DNA from: Chitinophaga pinensis
Lineage (GTDB): Bacteria; Bacteroidota; Bacteroidia; Flavobacteriales_D; Crocinitomicaceae
Direction of reading: 5' to 3'
DNA length: 64,000 nt
Assembly (NCBI GenBank): GCA_943324745.2
Contig: CALPMT020000005.1
Location: forward strand, 1 to 64,000
Part shown: piece after piece, positions 46,347 to 56,520 of the stretch
Layout of the letters: each line of letters opens with the position of its first letter
Numbering within the stretch: the stretch's first letter is position 1
Notes under the pieces: generated by a model
Database searches by the model: none
Told to the model about the DNA's origin: nothing
Seen by the model: only the letters and a program-made list of their open reading frames with translations
Program-made: the position numbers and the translations under genes

Positions 46347-46350
46347 TGGA

Positions 46351-46377
46351 TTATGAATTTTGACTTATAATTCATAA
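46351..46377. other. AT-rich hairpin between convergent genes
   Basis: TTATGAATT (46351-46359) and AATTCATAA (46369-46377) form a 9-bp stem with a 9-nt loop, followed by a further CATAAT copy. There is no T run. It may act as a two-way terminator; it is of the same degenerate-repeat style as the spacers at 1376 and 41500. Confidence 0.4.
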
Positions 46378-46386
46378 CTCATAATA

Positions 46387-46926
46387 TCAAAACAACTTCT
46401 GTAATTCATTAATCAAAAACTCATTTGTAATTTCTGTAGGAAGTTTCTCGATTTGTGATGCAATTTCAAATATTTTTTGAGAGAGGTCTAAAGCATTTCC
46501 GTTCTCGTCGATTTGACTACTCGCTAGGTTGATGATTTTGATTATTTCTTCTTTGGATTCTTTTACCATTTTCCAACCTTGGGGCGAAATGAAGATTTGT
46601 TGTGCGATGTTGTGTTCAAATTCACTACGAATTGTGGAAAGTAATTCTCCTTGTAATTCTTTGGATTTCATGTTGTTATTGAATTTGCGCATTACTAAAG
46701 AATTTGGGGAAATACGTTCCATAAACAATATAATACGTTGGTAAGCTTCTACACGATGAGGTAAGAAGAACTTAGTGTTTTCGTTGGTGTTTGAAACAAT
46801 TGGTTTTGATGGAGCAACTTGTAATGGTGTTTCTACCTTTTGTTGTTGTGATTTTAGTACATATACTAAGATGATAGATAAACTTAGGGTTGGTACAATG
46901 ATTCCGATTAATGATAAAAGATCCAT
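46387..46926 (-). CDS. Small membrane-anchored protein of unknown function
   Basis: 179 residues. One N-terminal membrane segment (about 5-24, LIGIIVPTLSLSIILVYVL) precedes a soluble helical domain (about 55-179) with RVEAYQRIILFMERISPNSLVMR and EFEHNIAQQIFISPQGW. It resembles uncharacterised proteins seen in many Bacteroidota. Last gene of a minus operon behind the DUF3050 gene (22 nt gap). No function assigned. Confidence 0.68.
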   Translation of the reverse strand: MDLLSLIGIIVPTLSLSIILVYVLKSQQQKVETPLQVAPSKPIVSNTNENTKFFLPHRVEAYQRIILFMERISPNSLVMRKFNNNMKSKELQGELLSTIRSEFEHNIAQQIFISPQGWKMVKESKEEIIKIINLASSQIDENGNALDLSQKIFEIASQIEKLPTEITNEFLINELQKLF

Positions 46927-46948
46927 TTTTTGAATTGTAAATGATAGG

Positions 46949-47737
46949 TTATGAATTTTGAATTGAGGTTTCTTTAATTTTTTCTAAGACACCATCCCAA
47001 AGTAGTTTCCGTTGTTCTAGGGAAGCTACGATGAATTCTTCTGCTTCGTTCCAAAGTTCATCGTCGTTGCCACATAGTTCTTCTGTCATTTCAATAGCTA
47101 GGTGACTGTGGTGGTCTCCATCTACTTCAATGTGTCTGTCGAGATAGTATTTTATAGGAGCAATTTGATCAGGAAATTGATTCTTTAATTCATTTACCAA
47201 TGAGTAGAACATGTTTGGGATTAAATCTTCGCGACCAAAGGTGAAAATTGCAGCCTGCAAGTATGCTTTGTTGGTATTTATTGTTTTGAAAGTAAATTTT
47301 ACAAAATTTCGCACACTCTCAGGTGTATTTGAAGCATTGAAGCTAACATCGAAATTTTTTGTTTCCTGAAGTGTTTTACAGAAAAGTAGAATTTCATTGG
47401 TAGAAGCATTTGCTTGACGCATTGCATCGAGGTAAAGTTCAAAGTGACTTTTTCTCACTCCGTGAGCATCGACATCGGATTCTTCTCCTACAACAATTTC
47501 ATTAATTAGAAAGCGAGTTTCTGGAGCGCCAACAGGAAACCAAGGTGTTTCAACACATGTAAGGTTACGTTGTAATGATTTCAATAATGACATGAAGTCC
47601 CATACAGCATATACATGGTGTTGCATGAATAATTGAATGTCTTCGATTGTTTTAATTTCTTGAAACAAAGGATGATTCACAATCTCCTCACGGATTGGTT
47701 GTATTTTCGTTTTGATTTGAGTAATTCTTGGATGCAT
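46949..47737 (-). CDS. DUF3050 protein, heme-oxygenase-like fold
   Basis: 262 residues. HPLFQEIKTIEDIQLFMQHHVYAVWDFMSLLKSLQ and the later HIEVDGDHHSHLAIEMTEELCG are the DUF3050 signature. The conserved His and Glu residues suggest a di-iron helical bundle like that of heme-oxygenase-like oxidases. The activity in Bacteroidota is not known. It lies between the OafA-type acyltransferase (10 nt) and the small membrane protein (22 nt), so all three are probably one transcript. Confidence 0.78.
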   Translation of the reverse strand: MHPRITQIKTKIQPIREEIVNHPLFQEIKTIEDIQLFMQHHVYAVWDFMSLLKSLQRNLTCVETPWFPVGAPETRFLINEIVVGEESDVDAHGVRKSHFELYLDAMRQANASTNEILLFCKTLQETKNFDVSFNASNTPESVRNFVKFTFKTINTNKAYLQAAIFTFGREDLIPNMFYSLVNELKNQFPDQIAPIKYYLDRHIEVDGDHHSHLAIEMTEELCGNDDELWNEAEEFIVASLEQRKLLWDGVLEKIKETSIQNS

Positions 47738-47747
47738 AATGTTGTGT

Positions 47748-48878
47748 TTAAGATTTTTTTTTGACGTCGCGTAATTTCATAAATGGCACTTCTATGGTCA
47801 CATAAGTGAGGTAAGAAAGAACGATAGTAATTGCCCAAAATAGTAGGTATTCATATTCCCAATAACTTGGGAGAACATGCTTGTGTAGGTAGTTTCCGTG
47901 TATCGCATGTTTAATAATTATGTGAATGACTACCGTTAAGTTTGTAAGATACATGGAGTAGGATATCAAGCTGATAAATGTTACCGCTTTACTGATTTTT
48001 GAAAAACGAAATTCTTTCCATTGCGCTAGAAATGGTAAAGAACTAAAAACAATAAATGATTTAATAATCGGTAACCAAACAACTGTGTATTCACTTGTAT
48101 TACTAGGATTTTTGAATTTTAAGTAATAAAGGGCAATGAATCCAAGTATTGGTATGATCCATAGATTTGCTTTATTCCAGATCTTAGGAAAATAAAAGGA
48201 GATGTAAGCAGCTAATACACCGAACATGATAGAGTCCAAACGAGGAAGTACTTGACGTGTTATTTGAAGGTTTAATTCTTCAAAATCAGTAAGGTTGAGC
48301 GTTCTGAAAAGGTATAATCTATATCCAATAATCGCAATAATTCCAGCAATAAGAACGATCAGAGTTGTGCTTTTAATGGAAGTTTTGCTTACTCTAAGCG
48401 CAAAGAAAAGAGCAACAGGAGTTAGTAAATAAAACCATTCTTCGATACTTAAACTCCAGGACTCTGCGAAGAATAAAGGTAGCTTATGGTTTAAGTTTTG
48501 AGTAAAAACAAAATAACGATACCAATCTGTCGGTACGCGATCTGCTTTGTAAATGAATGTATAGATTAAAACGATGGTTAATATTATGAAATAAATAGGA
48601 GCAGTTCGTAACCACCTGCGAGACCAGAAATTAAGTAAAACTGGAAAAGTAGGTTTTTCTTTTTCTACAATTTTAATGAGTATACCTCCAATCAGGAATC
48701 CACTCAACACAAAAAACATGGCAACTCCATCAAGTGTCACCTTGCGTATGATGTCTTTGAATTCTTCGGGAACAAGTATTGCACTATGACCGAATACAAC
48801 AAAAAGAATGGCAAACATACGAAGTAGGTCGAGTCCAAAAACACGAGAATGACCGTAATTGATTTTGAGAAAATTCAT
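47748..48878 (-). CDS. Membrane acyltransferase, OafA/YrhL (acyltransferase 3) family
   Basis: 376 residues with about 10 membrane segments. The family motif is near the N-terminus: LRMFAILFVVFGHSAIL with the catalytic His (about residue 31), then FFVLSGFLIGGILI, RRWLRTAPIYFIIL and ESWSLSIEEWFYLLTP. Such enzymes O-acetylate or acylate surface polysaccharide or lipid groups at the inner membrane. A -7 box is placed at 48904-48911. First gene of the minus unit with DUF3050. Confidence 0.87.
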   Translation of the reverse strand: MNFLKINYGHSRVFGLDLLRMFAILFVVFGHSAILVPEEFKDIIRKVTLDGVAMFFVLSGFLIGGILIKIVEKEKPTFPVLLNFWSRRWLRTAPIYFIILTIVLIYTFIYKADRVPTDWYRYFVFTQNLNHKLPLFFAESWSLSIEEWFYLLTPVALFFALRVSKTSIKSTTLIVLIAGIIAIIGYRLYLFRTLNLTDFEELNLQITRQVLPRLDSIMFGVLAAYISFYFPKIWNKANLWIIPILGFIALYYLKFKNPSNTSEYTVVWLPIIKSFIVFSSLPFLAQWKEFRFSKISKAVTFISLISYSMYLTNLTVVIHIIIKHAIHGNYLHKHVLPSYWEYEYLLFWAITIVLSYLTYVTIEVPFMKLRDVKKKS

Positions 48879-48903
48879 TTAAATAGTTACATATTTATAA
48901 TAT

Positions 48904-48911
48904 CAAAAGTA
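48904..48911 (-). promoter_or_regulatory. Candidate -7 box for the OafA-type acyltransferase
   Basis: TACTTTTG on the minus strand fits TAnnTTTG exactly, 26 nt before the start codon and just beyond the clpB terminator. No -33 box seen. Confidence 0.45.
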
Positions 48912-48923
48912 CAGAAATTAAAG

Positions 48924-48961
48924 AAATAAAAAAAGCGAGTATTCAATTTGAAATACTCGCT
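48924..48961 (-). terminator. Rho-independent terminator of clpB
   Basis: AGCGAGTATT (48934-48943) and AATACTCGCT (48952-48961) form a perfect 10-bp stem with an 8-nt loop. On the minus strand TTTTTTTATTT follows. It lies 25 nt after the clpB stop. Confidence 0.92.
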
Positions 48962-48986
48962 ACACTTTGTGAAGATTTTATTTGTT

Positions 48987-51605
48987 TTAATTCAAACTTG
49001 ACTCTAACTCATGTATCGGTTTACGAAACACAATTTTATGATCAAATACATCCATGACTACGTTGTCTGATGTGTCAATAGTACCTGAAAGTAGTGCTTT
49101 AGATAATTCGTTCAACACTTGCTTTTGAATCACTCTTTTCACTGGTCGTGCTCCAAATTGAGGGTCGTAACCAACTTCTGCTATGTGATCAAACGCATGC
49201 TCAGTCACAACTAATTTGATGTCTTTTTCTAGTAACATGTGTTTTAAATTTGTTAATTGTATCTCGACAATCTTTCGAACATCTCCTTTTGTTAATGGTG
49301 TAAACATGATGGTCTCATCGATGCGATTCAAAAACTCAGGACGTATGGTTTGCTTTAATAACTCCATGACCAATAGTTTCGCTTTTTCTCCTGCTGCTTC
49401 TAATTCGCTATCTATTTTTCCATCAAAAGTCTCTTGAATAAGGTGAGAACCTAAATTGGAAGTCATGATGATAATCGTGTTTTTGAAGTTAACTACGCGA
49501 CCTTTATTATCGGTCAATCTTCCATCGTCTAATACTTGCAACAAGATATTAAATACATCAGGATGTGCTTTTTCAATTTCGTCTAACAAAATAATAGAGT
49601 AGGGCTTTCTTCGAACAGCTTCGGTTAATTGACCGCCTTCATCGTATCCCACATAACCGGGAGGCGCTCCAACTAAACGACTTACTGAGTGCTTTTCTTG
49701 GTATTCACTCATATCAATACGGGTCATTGCATTTTCGTCATTGAATAAATATTCTGCCAATGCTTTTGCTAATTCGGTTTTACCAACTCCAGTTGTTCCT
49801 AAGAAAATAAAGGATCCTATTGGTTTTTTTGCGTCTTGTAATCCTGCGCGAGAACGTCTTACTGCATCGGATAGTGCTTCTATAGCTTCGGATTGACCAA
49901 CTACGCGTTTATTTAATTCATCTTCTAATTTTAATAATTTCGAACGCTCCGATTCTACCATTTTTGATACAGGAATTCCGGTCCATTTAGAGACAACTTC
50001 TGCAATTTCTTCTACGGTAACTTCTTCCTTGATCATTTTGGAATTCAATTGGATGTCTGCTAATTTTCCTTTATTTACTTCCAATAAATTTTCTAACTCC
50101 TTGATTTTACCATAACGGATTTCTGCTACTTTACCATAATCTCCAGTTCTTTCCGCATTATCTGCTTCCAAATTAGCATGTTCGATATCTTCTTTGGATT
50201 TTTGAATTGCATCTATTACATCGCGTTCTGCTTGCCATTTTGCTTGGAATGCATCGCGTTGTTGTTGAAGATTTGCTAAGTCTTTTCCTAATAAGTCTAA
50301 TTTTTTTGTATCGTTCTCACGTAAGATTGCTGCTTTTTCAATCTCTAATTGCATGATTTTACGCTCTAATTCATCTAATTCTTCCGGTTTAGAATTGATT
50401 TCCATGCGAATTTTAGAAGCAGCTTCGTCAATTAAATCAATCGCTTTGTCAGGTAAATGTCTATCGGTAATGTAACGTTGAGAAAGTTCTACAGCAGCAA
50501 TTATCGCAGCGTCTTTAATGATTACCTTATGATGATTTTCATATTTATCCTTGATTCCTCGAAGAATGGAAATCGCATCTTCAGTCGTTGGTTCATCTAC
50601 CAATACCGTTTGAAAACGTCTTACTAGCGCTTTGTCTTTCTCGAAATATTTTTGGTATTCGTTTAAGGTTGTTGCTCCAACAGCTCTTAGTTCTCCGCGA
50701 GCTAATGCAGGTTTCAAGATGTTTGCTGCATCCATTGCACCGTCACCACCTCCTGCACCAACAAGTGTGTGTATTTCGTCGATAAACAAAATAATTTCTC
50801 CTTCAGCATTAATTACTTCTTTTACAACTGCTTTTAAACGTTCTTCAAATTCTCCTTTGTATTTTGCACCTGCAACTAATGCTCCCATATCTAAGGAGTA
50901 AACTGTTTTAGATTTTAGATTTTCTGGAACATCACCATTGACAATACGATGTGCTAATCCTTCGGCAATAGCTGTTTTACCAACACCAGGTTCACCAATT
51001 AAAATTGGATTGTTTTTGGTTCGGCGCGTTAAGATTTGAAGTACGCGACGAATTTCATCATCACGACCAATCACAGGATCTAGTTTTCCAGATTGTGCTA
51101 GTTGGTTTAAGTTTTTTGCATATTTTTCAAGCGACTGATAGTTTCCTTCCGGATTGTTGGAAGTCACTTTTTCTCCATTGCGTAGTTCCATAATTGATTG
51201 TTTTAATTTTTTCTGTGTAATCCCATTATCTTTCAATAGTTTTCCAATAGAATCATTGCTGTTAATTAAGGTGTAAAGCACTAATTCAATCGAAACAAAT
51301 TGATCTTCAAATTCTTTCAAATTTCCTAATGCTTCGTTCATTACCTTAGAGAATGCTTGCGAAGCCTGAAGTTGTCCTCCGGTAACTTTTGGATAACCTC
51401 CAATAATGCGATTAAGTACTTGTTCTAAAGTAGCCTGATTAACATTTAGTTTCTTTAGTAAGTAAGGAGTAACGTCTTTATCTTCTTCAAAGATTCCTTT
51501 CAGTAAATGTCCGGTATCTATCGTTCCATATCCACCATTAATCACTTGTTGTTGTGCGTTTTGTATGGCTTCTTGTGTTTTAATTGTAAATTTTTCAAAA
51601 TCCAT
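48987..51605 (-). CDS. clpB: ClpB disaggregase
   Basis: 872 residues. Clp-N domain (about 1-145), AAA-1 with Walker A at 204-211 (GEPGVGKT), a long coiled-coil middle domain (about 400-530; [22 protein letters not shown]), and AAA-2 with GTTGVGKT and [25 protein letters not shown]. The coiled-coil arm marks it as ClpB, which resolves aggregates with DnaK, in contrast to the ClpC at 26095-28620. Monocistronic. No CIRCE or other known heat-shock operator is seen in the upstream 335 bases. Confidence 0.94.
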   Translation of the reverse strand: MDFEKFTIKTQEAIQNAQQQVINGGYGTIDTGHLLKGIFEEDKDVTPYLLKKLNVNQATLEQVLNRIIGGYPKVTGGQLQASQAFSKVMNEALGNLKEFEDQFVSIELVLYTLINSNDSIGKLLKDNGITQKKLKQSIMELRNGEKVTSNNPEGNYQSLEKYAKNLNQLAQSGKLDPVIGRDDEIRRVLQILTRRTKNNPILIGEPGVGKTAIAEGLAHRIVNGDVPENLKSKTVYSLDMGALVAGAKYKGEFEERLKAVVKEVINAEGEIILFIDEIHTLVGAGGGDGAMDAANILKPALARGELRAVGATTLNEYQKYFEKDKALVRRFQTVLVDEPTTEDAISILRGIKDKYENHHKVIIKDAAIIAAVELSQRYITDRHLPDKAIDLIDEAASKIRMEINSKPEELDELERKIMQLEIEKAAILRENDTKKLDLLGKDLANLQQQRDAFQAKWQAERDVIDAIQKSKEDIEHANLEADNAERTGDYGKVAEIRYGKIKELENLLEVNKGKLADIQLNSKMIKEEVTVEEIAEVVSKWTGIPVSKMVESERSKLLKLEDELNKRVVGQSEAIEALSDAVRRSRAGLQDAKKPIGSFIFLGTTGVGKTELAKALAEYLFNDENAMTRIDMSEYQEKHSVSRLVGAPPGYVGYDEGGQLTEAVRRKPYSIILLDEIEKAHPDVFNILLQVLDDGRLTDNKGRVVNFKNTIIIMTSNLGSHLIQETFDGKIDSELEAAGEKAKLLVMELLKQTIRPEFLNRIDETIMFTPLTKGDVRKIVEIQLTNLKHMLLEKDIKLVVTEHAFDHIAEVGYDPQFGARPVKRVIQKQVLNELSKALLSGTIDTSDNVVMDVFDHKIVFRKPIHELESSLN

Positions 51606-51940
51606 TTCTTCCAGTTTTTGAGTTACTAATTCACTTTCAATTTTAGTTCCAATTTGATTATTGTAGTGTCATTCGGAATTTTTGGCATTTAGTATTGATT
51701 TTTAATGACTTATTGTCTTGTTTTGTAAATTTACATCCGTTTCGGGTCAAATAATAGGATAAATATTAGTTATTAAGATGATTTGTGCGTTTTATTATAT
51801 ATTCATATTGTTTATCAATAATAATAATATCCTATCTCGGTTCCTAAAGTTTTCTAATGAGGTTCTTTATGACGGTTCCTGAGGTTCTCGAAGGACCGTT
51901 TCACTCTTTTTATTATCTTTACATTTCAAATTTCAATTCT
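51606..51940. other. Non-coding gap between clpB and proS with two inverted repeats
   Basis: The 335-base divergent gap contains ATAGGATA 51754-51761 with TATCCTAT 51828-51835, and ACGGTTCCT 51872-51880 with AGGACCGT 51892-51899 (8 bp plus a bulge, 11-nt loop), followed by a T-rich stretch. GGTTCCT and GAGGTTCT are each repeated. TATCTTTA at 51914-51921, one base off the -7 box, could start proS mRNA, which would leave the hairpins upstream of the start site. Confidence 0.45.
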
Positions 51941-53416
51941 ATGTCAAAAAATTTACCAACTCGAAAAGAAGATTATTCTAAATGGTATAATGAATTAGTA
52001 GATCGTGCAGATCTTGCGGAACATTCCGATGTGCGCGGTTGTATGATTATTAAACCGTATGGTTTTGCTATCTGGGAAAATATGAAAGATGTGTTGGATG
52101 CTAAGTTCAAAGAAACTGGTCACTCGAATGCGTATTTCCCCTTATTTATTCCGAAGTCTTTTTTAAGTAAGGAGGCGAATCACGTAGATGGTTTTGCAAA
52201 AGAATGTGCGGTGGTTACGCATTACCGTTTGAAAAATGCGGAAGATGGTTCTGGTATTATTGTAGATCCAGACGCTAAATTAGAAGAAGAATTGATCGTT
52301 AGACCCACTTCCGAAACAATCATTTGGAACTCATATAAAAATTGGATTCAATCCTATAGAGATTTACCAATCTTAATCAACCAATGGGCGAATGTGGTTC
52401 GTTGGGAAATGCGTACGCGTTTATTCTTAAGAACAACCGAGTTTTTATGGCAAGAGGGACATACAGCACACGCAACTAAAGCTGAAGCAATTGTGGAAGC
52501 AGAAAAAATGTTGGATGTTTATACAGAATTTGTAGAAGATTACATGGCAATGCCTGTTATTCGTGGATATAAATCAGAAAGTGAACGTTTTGCTGGTGCG
52601 GAAGAAACCTATTGTATTGAAGCAATGATGCAAGATACTAAAGCCTTACAAGCCGGTACTTCTCACTTTTTAGGTCAAAATTTCGCAAAGGCATTCGATG
52701 TGAAGTTTGCAGATAAAGAAGGGAAGTTAGAACATGTATGGGCGACTTCTTGGGGTGTGTCTACACGTTTGATGGGTGCTTTGATTATGACGCATTCGGA
52801 TGATGAAGGATTAGTACTTCCTCCAAAATTAGCGCCTATTCATGTAGTGATTATTCCTATTTATAAATCAGACGAAGAATTTGCTGCAGTTTCTGCAAAG
52901 GCGAATGAATTAGTTGCGAAATTTAAAGCACTAGGAATTCGTGTGAAATTCGATGATGATGATAACCGTCGTCCAGGATGGAAGTTTGCAGAATATGAAA
53001 TGAAAGGGGTTCCTGTGCGTTTAGCTATCGGACCGAGAGATTTAGCAGAGGGTAATGTGGAGCTTGTTCGTCGTGATACGAAAGAGAAATCTGTAGTAAC
53101 GTTAGAAGGAGTTGAAACACGTGTACGAACTTTGTTAGATGAAATTCAAGCGAATCTTTTGAAAAAAGCGAAAGATTTTAGAGAAGCAAATATTCATAAA
53201 GTAGATACGTATGCAGCATTCAAAGAACGTTTAGAAAAAGAAGGTGGTTTTTATCTAGTGCATTGGGATGGAACGAAAGAGACGGAAGAGAAGATTAAAG
53301 AAGAAACAAAAGCTACTATTCGTTGTATTCCTTTAGATGCGCCACACGAAGAAGGTGTTTGTATGGTTACGGGTAAACCGTCATCACGAAGAGTAATCAT
53401 TGCTAAAGCATATTAA
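51941..53416 (+). CDS. proS: Prolyl-tRNA synthetase (type without editing insertion)
   Basis: 491 residues from ATG 51941. The frame is open 28 codons upstream (51857), but those residues are not like the family and lie in the hairpin region. Class II motifs: [32 protein letters not shown] and [28 protein letters not shown], followed by the anticodon-binding domain and the C-terminal zinc-binding-like domain with [20 protein letters not shown]. This is the archaeal/eukaryotic-type ProS usual in Bacteroidota. Charges tRNA-Pro with proline. Confidence 0.93.
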   Translation: MSKNLPTRKEDYSKWYNELVDRADLAEHSDVRGCMIIKPYGFAIWENMKDVLDAKFKETGHSNAYFPLFIPKSFLSKEANHVDGFAKECAVVTHYRLKNAEDGSGIIVDPDAKLEEELIVRPTSETIIWNSYKNWIQSYRDLPILINQWANVVRWEMRTRLFLRTTEFLWQEGHTAHATKAEAIVEAEKMLDVYTEFVEDYMAMPVIRGYKSESERFAGAEETYCIEAMMQDTKALQAGTSHFLGQNFAKAFDVKFADKEGKLEHVWATSWGVSTRLMGALIMTHSDDEGLVLPPKLAPIHVVIIPIYKSDEEFAAVSAKANELVAKFKALGIRVKFDDDDNRRPGWKFAEYEMKGVPVRLAIGPRDLAEGNVELVRRDTKEKSVVTLEGVETRVRTLLDEIQANLLKKAKDFREANIHKVDTYAAFKERLEKEGGFYLVHWDGTKETEEKIKEETKATIRCIPLDAPHEEGVCMVTGKPSSRRVIIAKAY

Positions 53417-53419
53417 TCG

Positions 53420-54115
53420 ATGTCGTTAAAAGATCTACGAGATTCAGTACTCAATTTATTACATGATAAGGTTACTTTGAAACAAGATGTTTTAGCGGTA
53501 ACTAAAAAGTGGTTTAAAGAATTGAGTGAAGTACTTGCTGCGGAAGTAGCTGAGTTAAAAGGCGGGTTGAAAGACCCTCGTATTCGAATGGAAGCGACTT
53601 TTAAAAGCGACTTTGAGTCACGTGTGATGGTTGGTAGTGATGCTTTGATATTTCACTTGCATACAAATGTATTTACAATTCCAGAAGATAATCCGCTTTG
53701 GAAAGATGCATATATAAAAAAGGATTTTTCCAGAGGGTATTTTGGAGTAATCTATGTATATAATTTTTCTGCACAGTCTATTCTTCAAAACAGAATAGGA
53801 GATGAGGGAGGTTTATTAGCAAGGATATATATTAATAAGGAAAATCATTTTGTAATAGAAGGGGTTCAACAAGTTGCATTGCGTTTCCCGAAAATTTCAA
53901 AAAATACGGTTACAAAAGACGTTTTGGTAGAAATGGTGCATTTGTTGTTTCTGGGGGCGGTGAGTAACGATTTAGTTATCCCTGCTTATGATGCTGTTTC
54001 TGAAATTAATATAGATCAATTGAATGAATTGAGTGAAAACTTAGGGATTCGCACGAATAAATCCTTAGGATTCAGGTCTTCTAGTAGTAAAGATTCCGAC
54101 GAAGATTATTCTTAG
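53420..54115 (+). CDS. Hypothetical protein cotranscribed with proS
   Basis: 231 residues, 3 nt after proS. No signal peptide or membrane segment. The N-terminus is helical (SVLNLLHDKVTLKQDVLAVTKKWF) and the centre looks like a beta-sheet domain with GSDALIFHLHTNVFTIP and SRGYFGVIYVYNFSAQSIL. The C-terminal 20 residues are Ser/Asp-rich and disordered. No family recognised; its conserved look suggests a real cytoplasmic protein. Confidence 0.68.
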   Translation: MSLKDLRDSVLNLLHDKVTLKQDVLAVTKKWFKELSEVLAAEVAELKGGLKDPRIRMEATFKSDFESRVMVGSDALIFHLHTNVFTIPEDNPLWKDAYIKKDFSRGYFGVIYVYNFSAQSILQNRIGDEGGLLARIYINKENHFVIEGVQQVALRFPKISKNTVTKDVLVEMVHLLFLGAVSNDLVIPAYDAVSEINIDQLNELSENLGIRTNKSLGFRSSSSKDSDEDYS

Positions 54116-54167
54116 TCAGTTAAATAAGAAGAAAAAGAAAAAAAATAAGTATTTATTCTGTTTTTTT

Positions 54168-54198
54168 TTTGCAAAAACAAAAATAAGACCTATATTTG
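54168..54198 (+). promoter_or_regulatory. Consensus Bacteroidota promoter for tRNA-Glu and rpsT
   Basis: TTTG at 54168-54171, a 19-nt spacer and TATATTTG at 54191-54198. Both boxes and the spacing match the known -33/-7 consensus exactly. RNA would start near 54205, about 33 nt before the tRNA. Confidence 0.85.
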
Positions 54199-54237
54199 CA
54201 CACCAAAATCAGAGGATATTATTCACTGATTTTATTT

Positions 54238-54309
54238 GGCCCATTCGTCTAGTGGTTAGGACGCCAGGTTTTCATCCTGGAAACAGGAGTTCGATTCTCC
54301 TATGGGCTG
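54238..54309 (+). tRNA. tRNA-Glu (anticodon TTC)
   Basis: 72 nt cloverleaf. The acceptor stem is GGCCCAT with ATGGGCT (first pair G-U). The D-arm contains TAGTGGTTAGGA. The anticodon stem CCAGG/CCTGG encloses TTTTCAT with anticodon TTC. The T-arm AGGAG TTCGATT CTCCT is standard. The discriminator is G, and CCA is not encoded. rpsT follows after 48 nt, so both may share one transcript. Confidence 0.95.
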
Positions 54310-54357
54310 CAAGAAAAAGAACAAAGTTTCTTAACTAAATTTAAATAAATAACTACT

Positions 54358-54609
54358 ATGGCTAATCATAAGTCTGCAAAAAAAAGAATTAGATCAAATG
54401 AGTCAAAAAGACTTATTAACAAATACCAACACAAAACTACAAGAAACGCTTTACGTAAATTACGTGGCTTAACTGATAAGGCTGAAGCACAAACGTTATT
54501 TGTTTCTGTATCATCTATGATTGATAAGTTAGCTAAGAAAAACATTATCCATGCTAACAAAGCTGCAAACTTGAAATCAGGTTTAGCTGTTAAAATCAAT
54601 AAATTATAA
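54358..54609 (+). CDS. rpsT: 30S ribosomal protein S20
   Basis: 83 residues, the usual size. The N-terminus [18 protein letters not shown] and the Lys/Arg-rich helical body with [18 protein letters not shown] are diagnostic. It binds 16S rRNA early in 30S assembly. It follows tRNA-Glu under the same consensus promoter and ends at a clear terminator. Confidence 0.95.
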   Translation: MANHKSAKKRIRSNESKRLINKYQHKTTRNALRKLRGLTDKAEAQTLFVSVSSMIDKLAKKNIIHANKAANLKSGLAVKINKL

Positions 54610-54633
54610 TATAAGATTTTGATATAAAGATAT

Positions 54634-54657
54634 AGGGGGATTTGTTCCCCCTTTTTC
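54634..54657 (+). terminator. Rho-independent terminator of rpsT
   Basis: AGGGGGA (54634-54640) and TCCCCCT (54646-54652) form a 7-bp GC-rich stem with a 5-nt loop, followed by TTTT. It lies 25 nt beyond the rpsT stop. Confidence 0.92.
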
Positions 54658-54774
54658 TGTTTATAAAAGTTTAATCTTTAAATTGTACTTCGATTACCTT
54701 CTAAATTAAAATTTTTAATTTCATTGACTTCATAAGTTCAATTCAATGAATAGAAATACAATATTATTTTTTAA

Positions 54775-56520
54775 GTGAAATTAGTTGGATTCTTAAGTTT
54801 GTTTTTACTTTCGTTTGTTTCAAAGGGGCAGACGAATTTGTTGTTTCATATCGTGGATACACTCAAAGCTGAATTTCGTGCTGGGGGTAAGTTAAACGAT
54901 TCGTTAGATCTTTATTTCGCTGAAAAACAAACAACATTACCTGGAGGAACCCAAAACAATCCGTTTGGAACAAACGGAAATGATTATTTTAATTTTTTTC
55001 AGTCGCTACCTAAACAATATCGTACCTATAAAATAGCGGGACCTGTTTTTACTGCTCTACCTCATCTAGGCTTTATGTATTCTTTTGGTTCGGGCGGTTT
55101 GCAATATCTACATACAGAATATCAGCAAACACTCCGGGGAAATATTCATTTGTCAATGCATTACAATCGGCAGGTGAGTACGACTTTGTATAAACAAAGT
55201 GATTTTAGTTCGGATGCATTTGCGATTAGTTTGTCGAGATATGGAAAAAAATGGAATCATTTGGTTGAAGGTACTGCCTCAAATAGTTTAAGAAATCTTA
55301 ATGGAGGTGTAACTAACGATGATAAAATGCTAAGTCAATACAGTCTTGTCTATACGCCAGTTTTAAAAAATAACGCATTGGATTCGAGTAAACGTTATCT
55401 GTTACATCATCAATCTGTATGGAATTTTTTGAAAAAAGATTCTTTGAGTAAAATTGAAACAGGGCTAACATTCAATAATGTATTACGAGTTGATCAACGT
55501 ATCTACCGGGAAGCGGATACCATATCTAAAATCTATCCATTTTTTAATAATCCTAATTTTACACGCGACCTTTCGCAATTGTCCTATCTTGAAAATGGTT
55601 TAGGTTATTTTTTTAAGTCTAAAATAAATACAACAGAGGTAGGAATTAATCGGGTGTATTGGATTTATAAAACAAACGCTGCTCAAGTAAAAAATGAAAT
55701 TAATATGACGTTGTCTTCCAAATGGAAGTTTGTAAAAACAACCGTAAGTTATGATTTTATGCAAAATTTAGTCGGTCAAGCGAATCAATTTAGCCATAAC
55801 GCAACAATTATTAATAGTCTAGAAAAATATTCAAATTCGTTTGAAATCGGTTATAGTCAACTTGTACCAGAACCTTTTCAACGTTTGTATTTTGGTAATA
55901 CCATTGGATGGAATATGCCTGTTATCCAAAAACAAAGTCTAACTTCCATGTTGTATACATTTTCTGGAAAATGGAAATTAAAGCCTCAACTTAAAGTGGG
56001 GTATAAACAAATGAATAACACCTACTTTTTTATTCACGATCAGTGGAGGAATGATACATTGTCGCAAATACAACAATTTTACATTAGCGCTTCTTGTAAC
56101 TTGAATGTAGGTAATTTTTACTTACAGCCAATAATCACCTTGAATCATTTAAATGATGCAACTAATTTAGTGCCAAAATTCGATGTGCGTGGACGTTTGT
56201 TATGGAAGAAAAAGCTTCGAGGAAAAGATAGTTATGAATTACTTATTGGGACAGATGTATATGCTAAATCCTCTTATTCTTTACTAAGTTTTGATTCTCG
56301 AATAAGCGCTTTTTCAATTATCAATCCAAATGCTAAAATGTATAATTCAGTAGTACAATTGGATGCTTTTGTTGGAATTTCAATTGATGAAATGCGTTTC
56401 TATTTCAAATATGAAAACATTGATAACGCATGGAACAACCGAACAAATCGCATTGTAAATGGATACCCAGTAATGCCTAAAATTTTGCGTATCGGCTTAA
56501 CATGGGATTTTCTGAATTAG
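54775..56520 (+). CDS. Putative porin, Porin_10-like outer-membrane protein
   Basis: 581 residues from a GTG start that directly begins a signal peptide (LVGFLSLFLLSFVSKGQ). The body is a continuous series of amphipathic strands with aromatic ends, such as GPVFTALPHLGFMYSFGSGGLQYLHTEY in parts, and the C-terminus ILRIGLTWDFLN closes as a barrel strand. It resembles the uncharacterised putative porins (PF14121-type) of Bacteroidota. Its last 44 nt overlap the convergent acyltransferase gene. The exact family is from pattern only. Confidence 0.72.
   Translation: MKLVGFLSLFLLSFVSKGQTNLLFHIVDTLKAEFRAGGKLNDSLDLYFAEKQTTLPGGTQNNPFGTNGNDYFNFFQSLPKQYRTYKIAGPVFTALPHLGFMYSFGSGGLQYLHTEYQQTLRGNIHLSMHYNRQVSTTLYKQSDFSSDAFAISLSRYGKKWNHLVEGTASNSLRNLNGGVTNDDKMLSQYSLVYTPVLKNNALDSSKRYLLHHQSVWNFLKKDSLSKIETGLTFNNVLRVDQRIYREADTISKIYPFFNNPNFTRDLSQLSYLENGLGYFFKSKINTTEVGINRVYWIYKTNAAQVKNEINMTLSSKWKFVKTTVSYDFMQNLVGQANQFSHNATIINSLEKYSNSFEIGYSQLVPEPFQRLYFGNTIGWNMPVIQKQSLTSMLYTFSGKWKLKPQLKVGYKQMNNTYFFIHDQWRNDTLSQIQQFYISASCNLNVGNFYLQPIITLNHLNDATNLVPKFDVRGRLLWKKKLRGKDSYELLIGTDVYAKSSYSLLSFDSRISAFSIINPNAKMYNSVVQLDAFVGISIDEMRFYFKYENIDNAWNNRTNRIVNGYPVMPKILRIGLTWDFLN

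Noticed and set aside
51841-51910. T-box or proline leader-peptide attenuator ahead of proS
   Set aside because: No T-box sequence or specifier stem, and only two proline codons in the possible leader frame.
51857-51940. proS starting at 51857
   Set aside because: The 28 extra residues are not like ProS and coincide with the hairpin and promoter-like region; 51941 gives the normal length.
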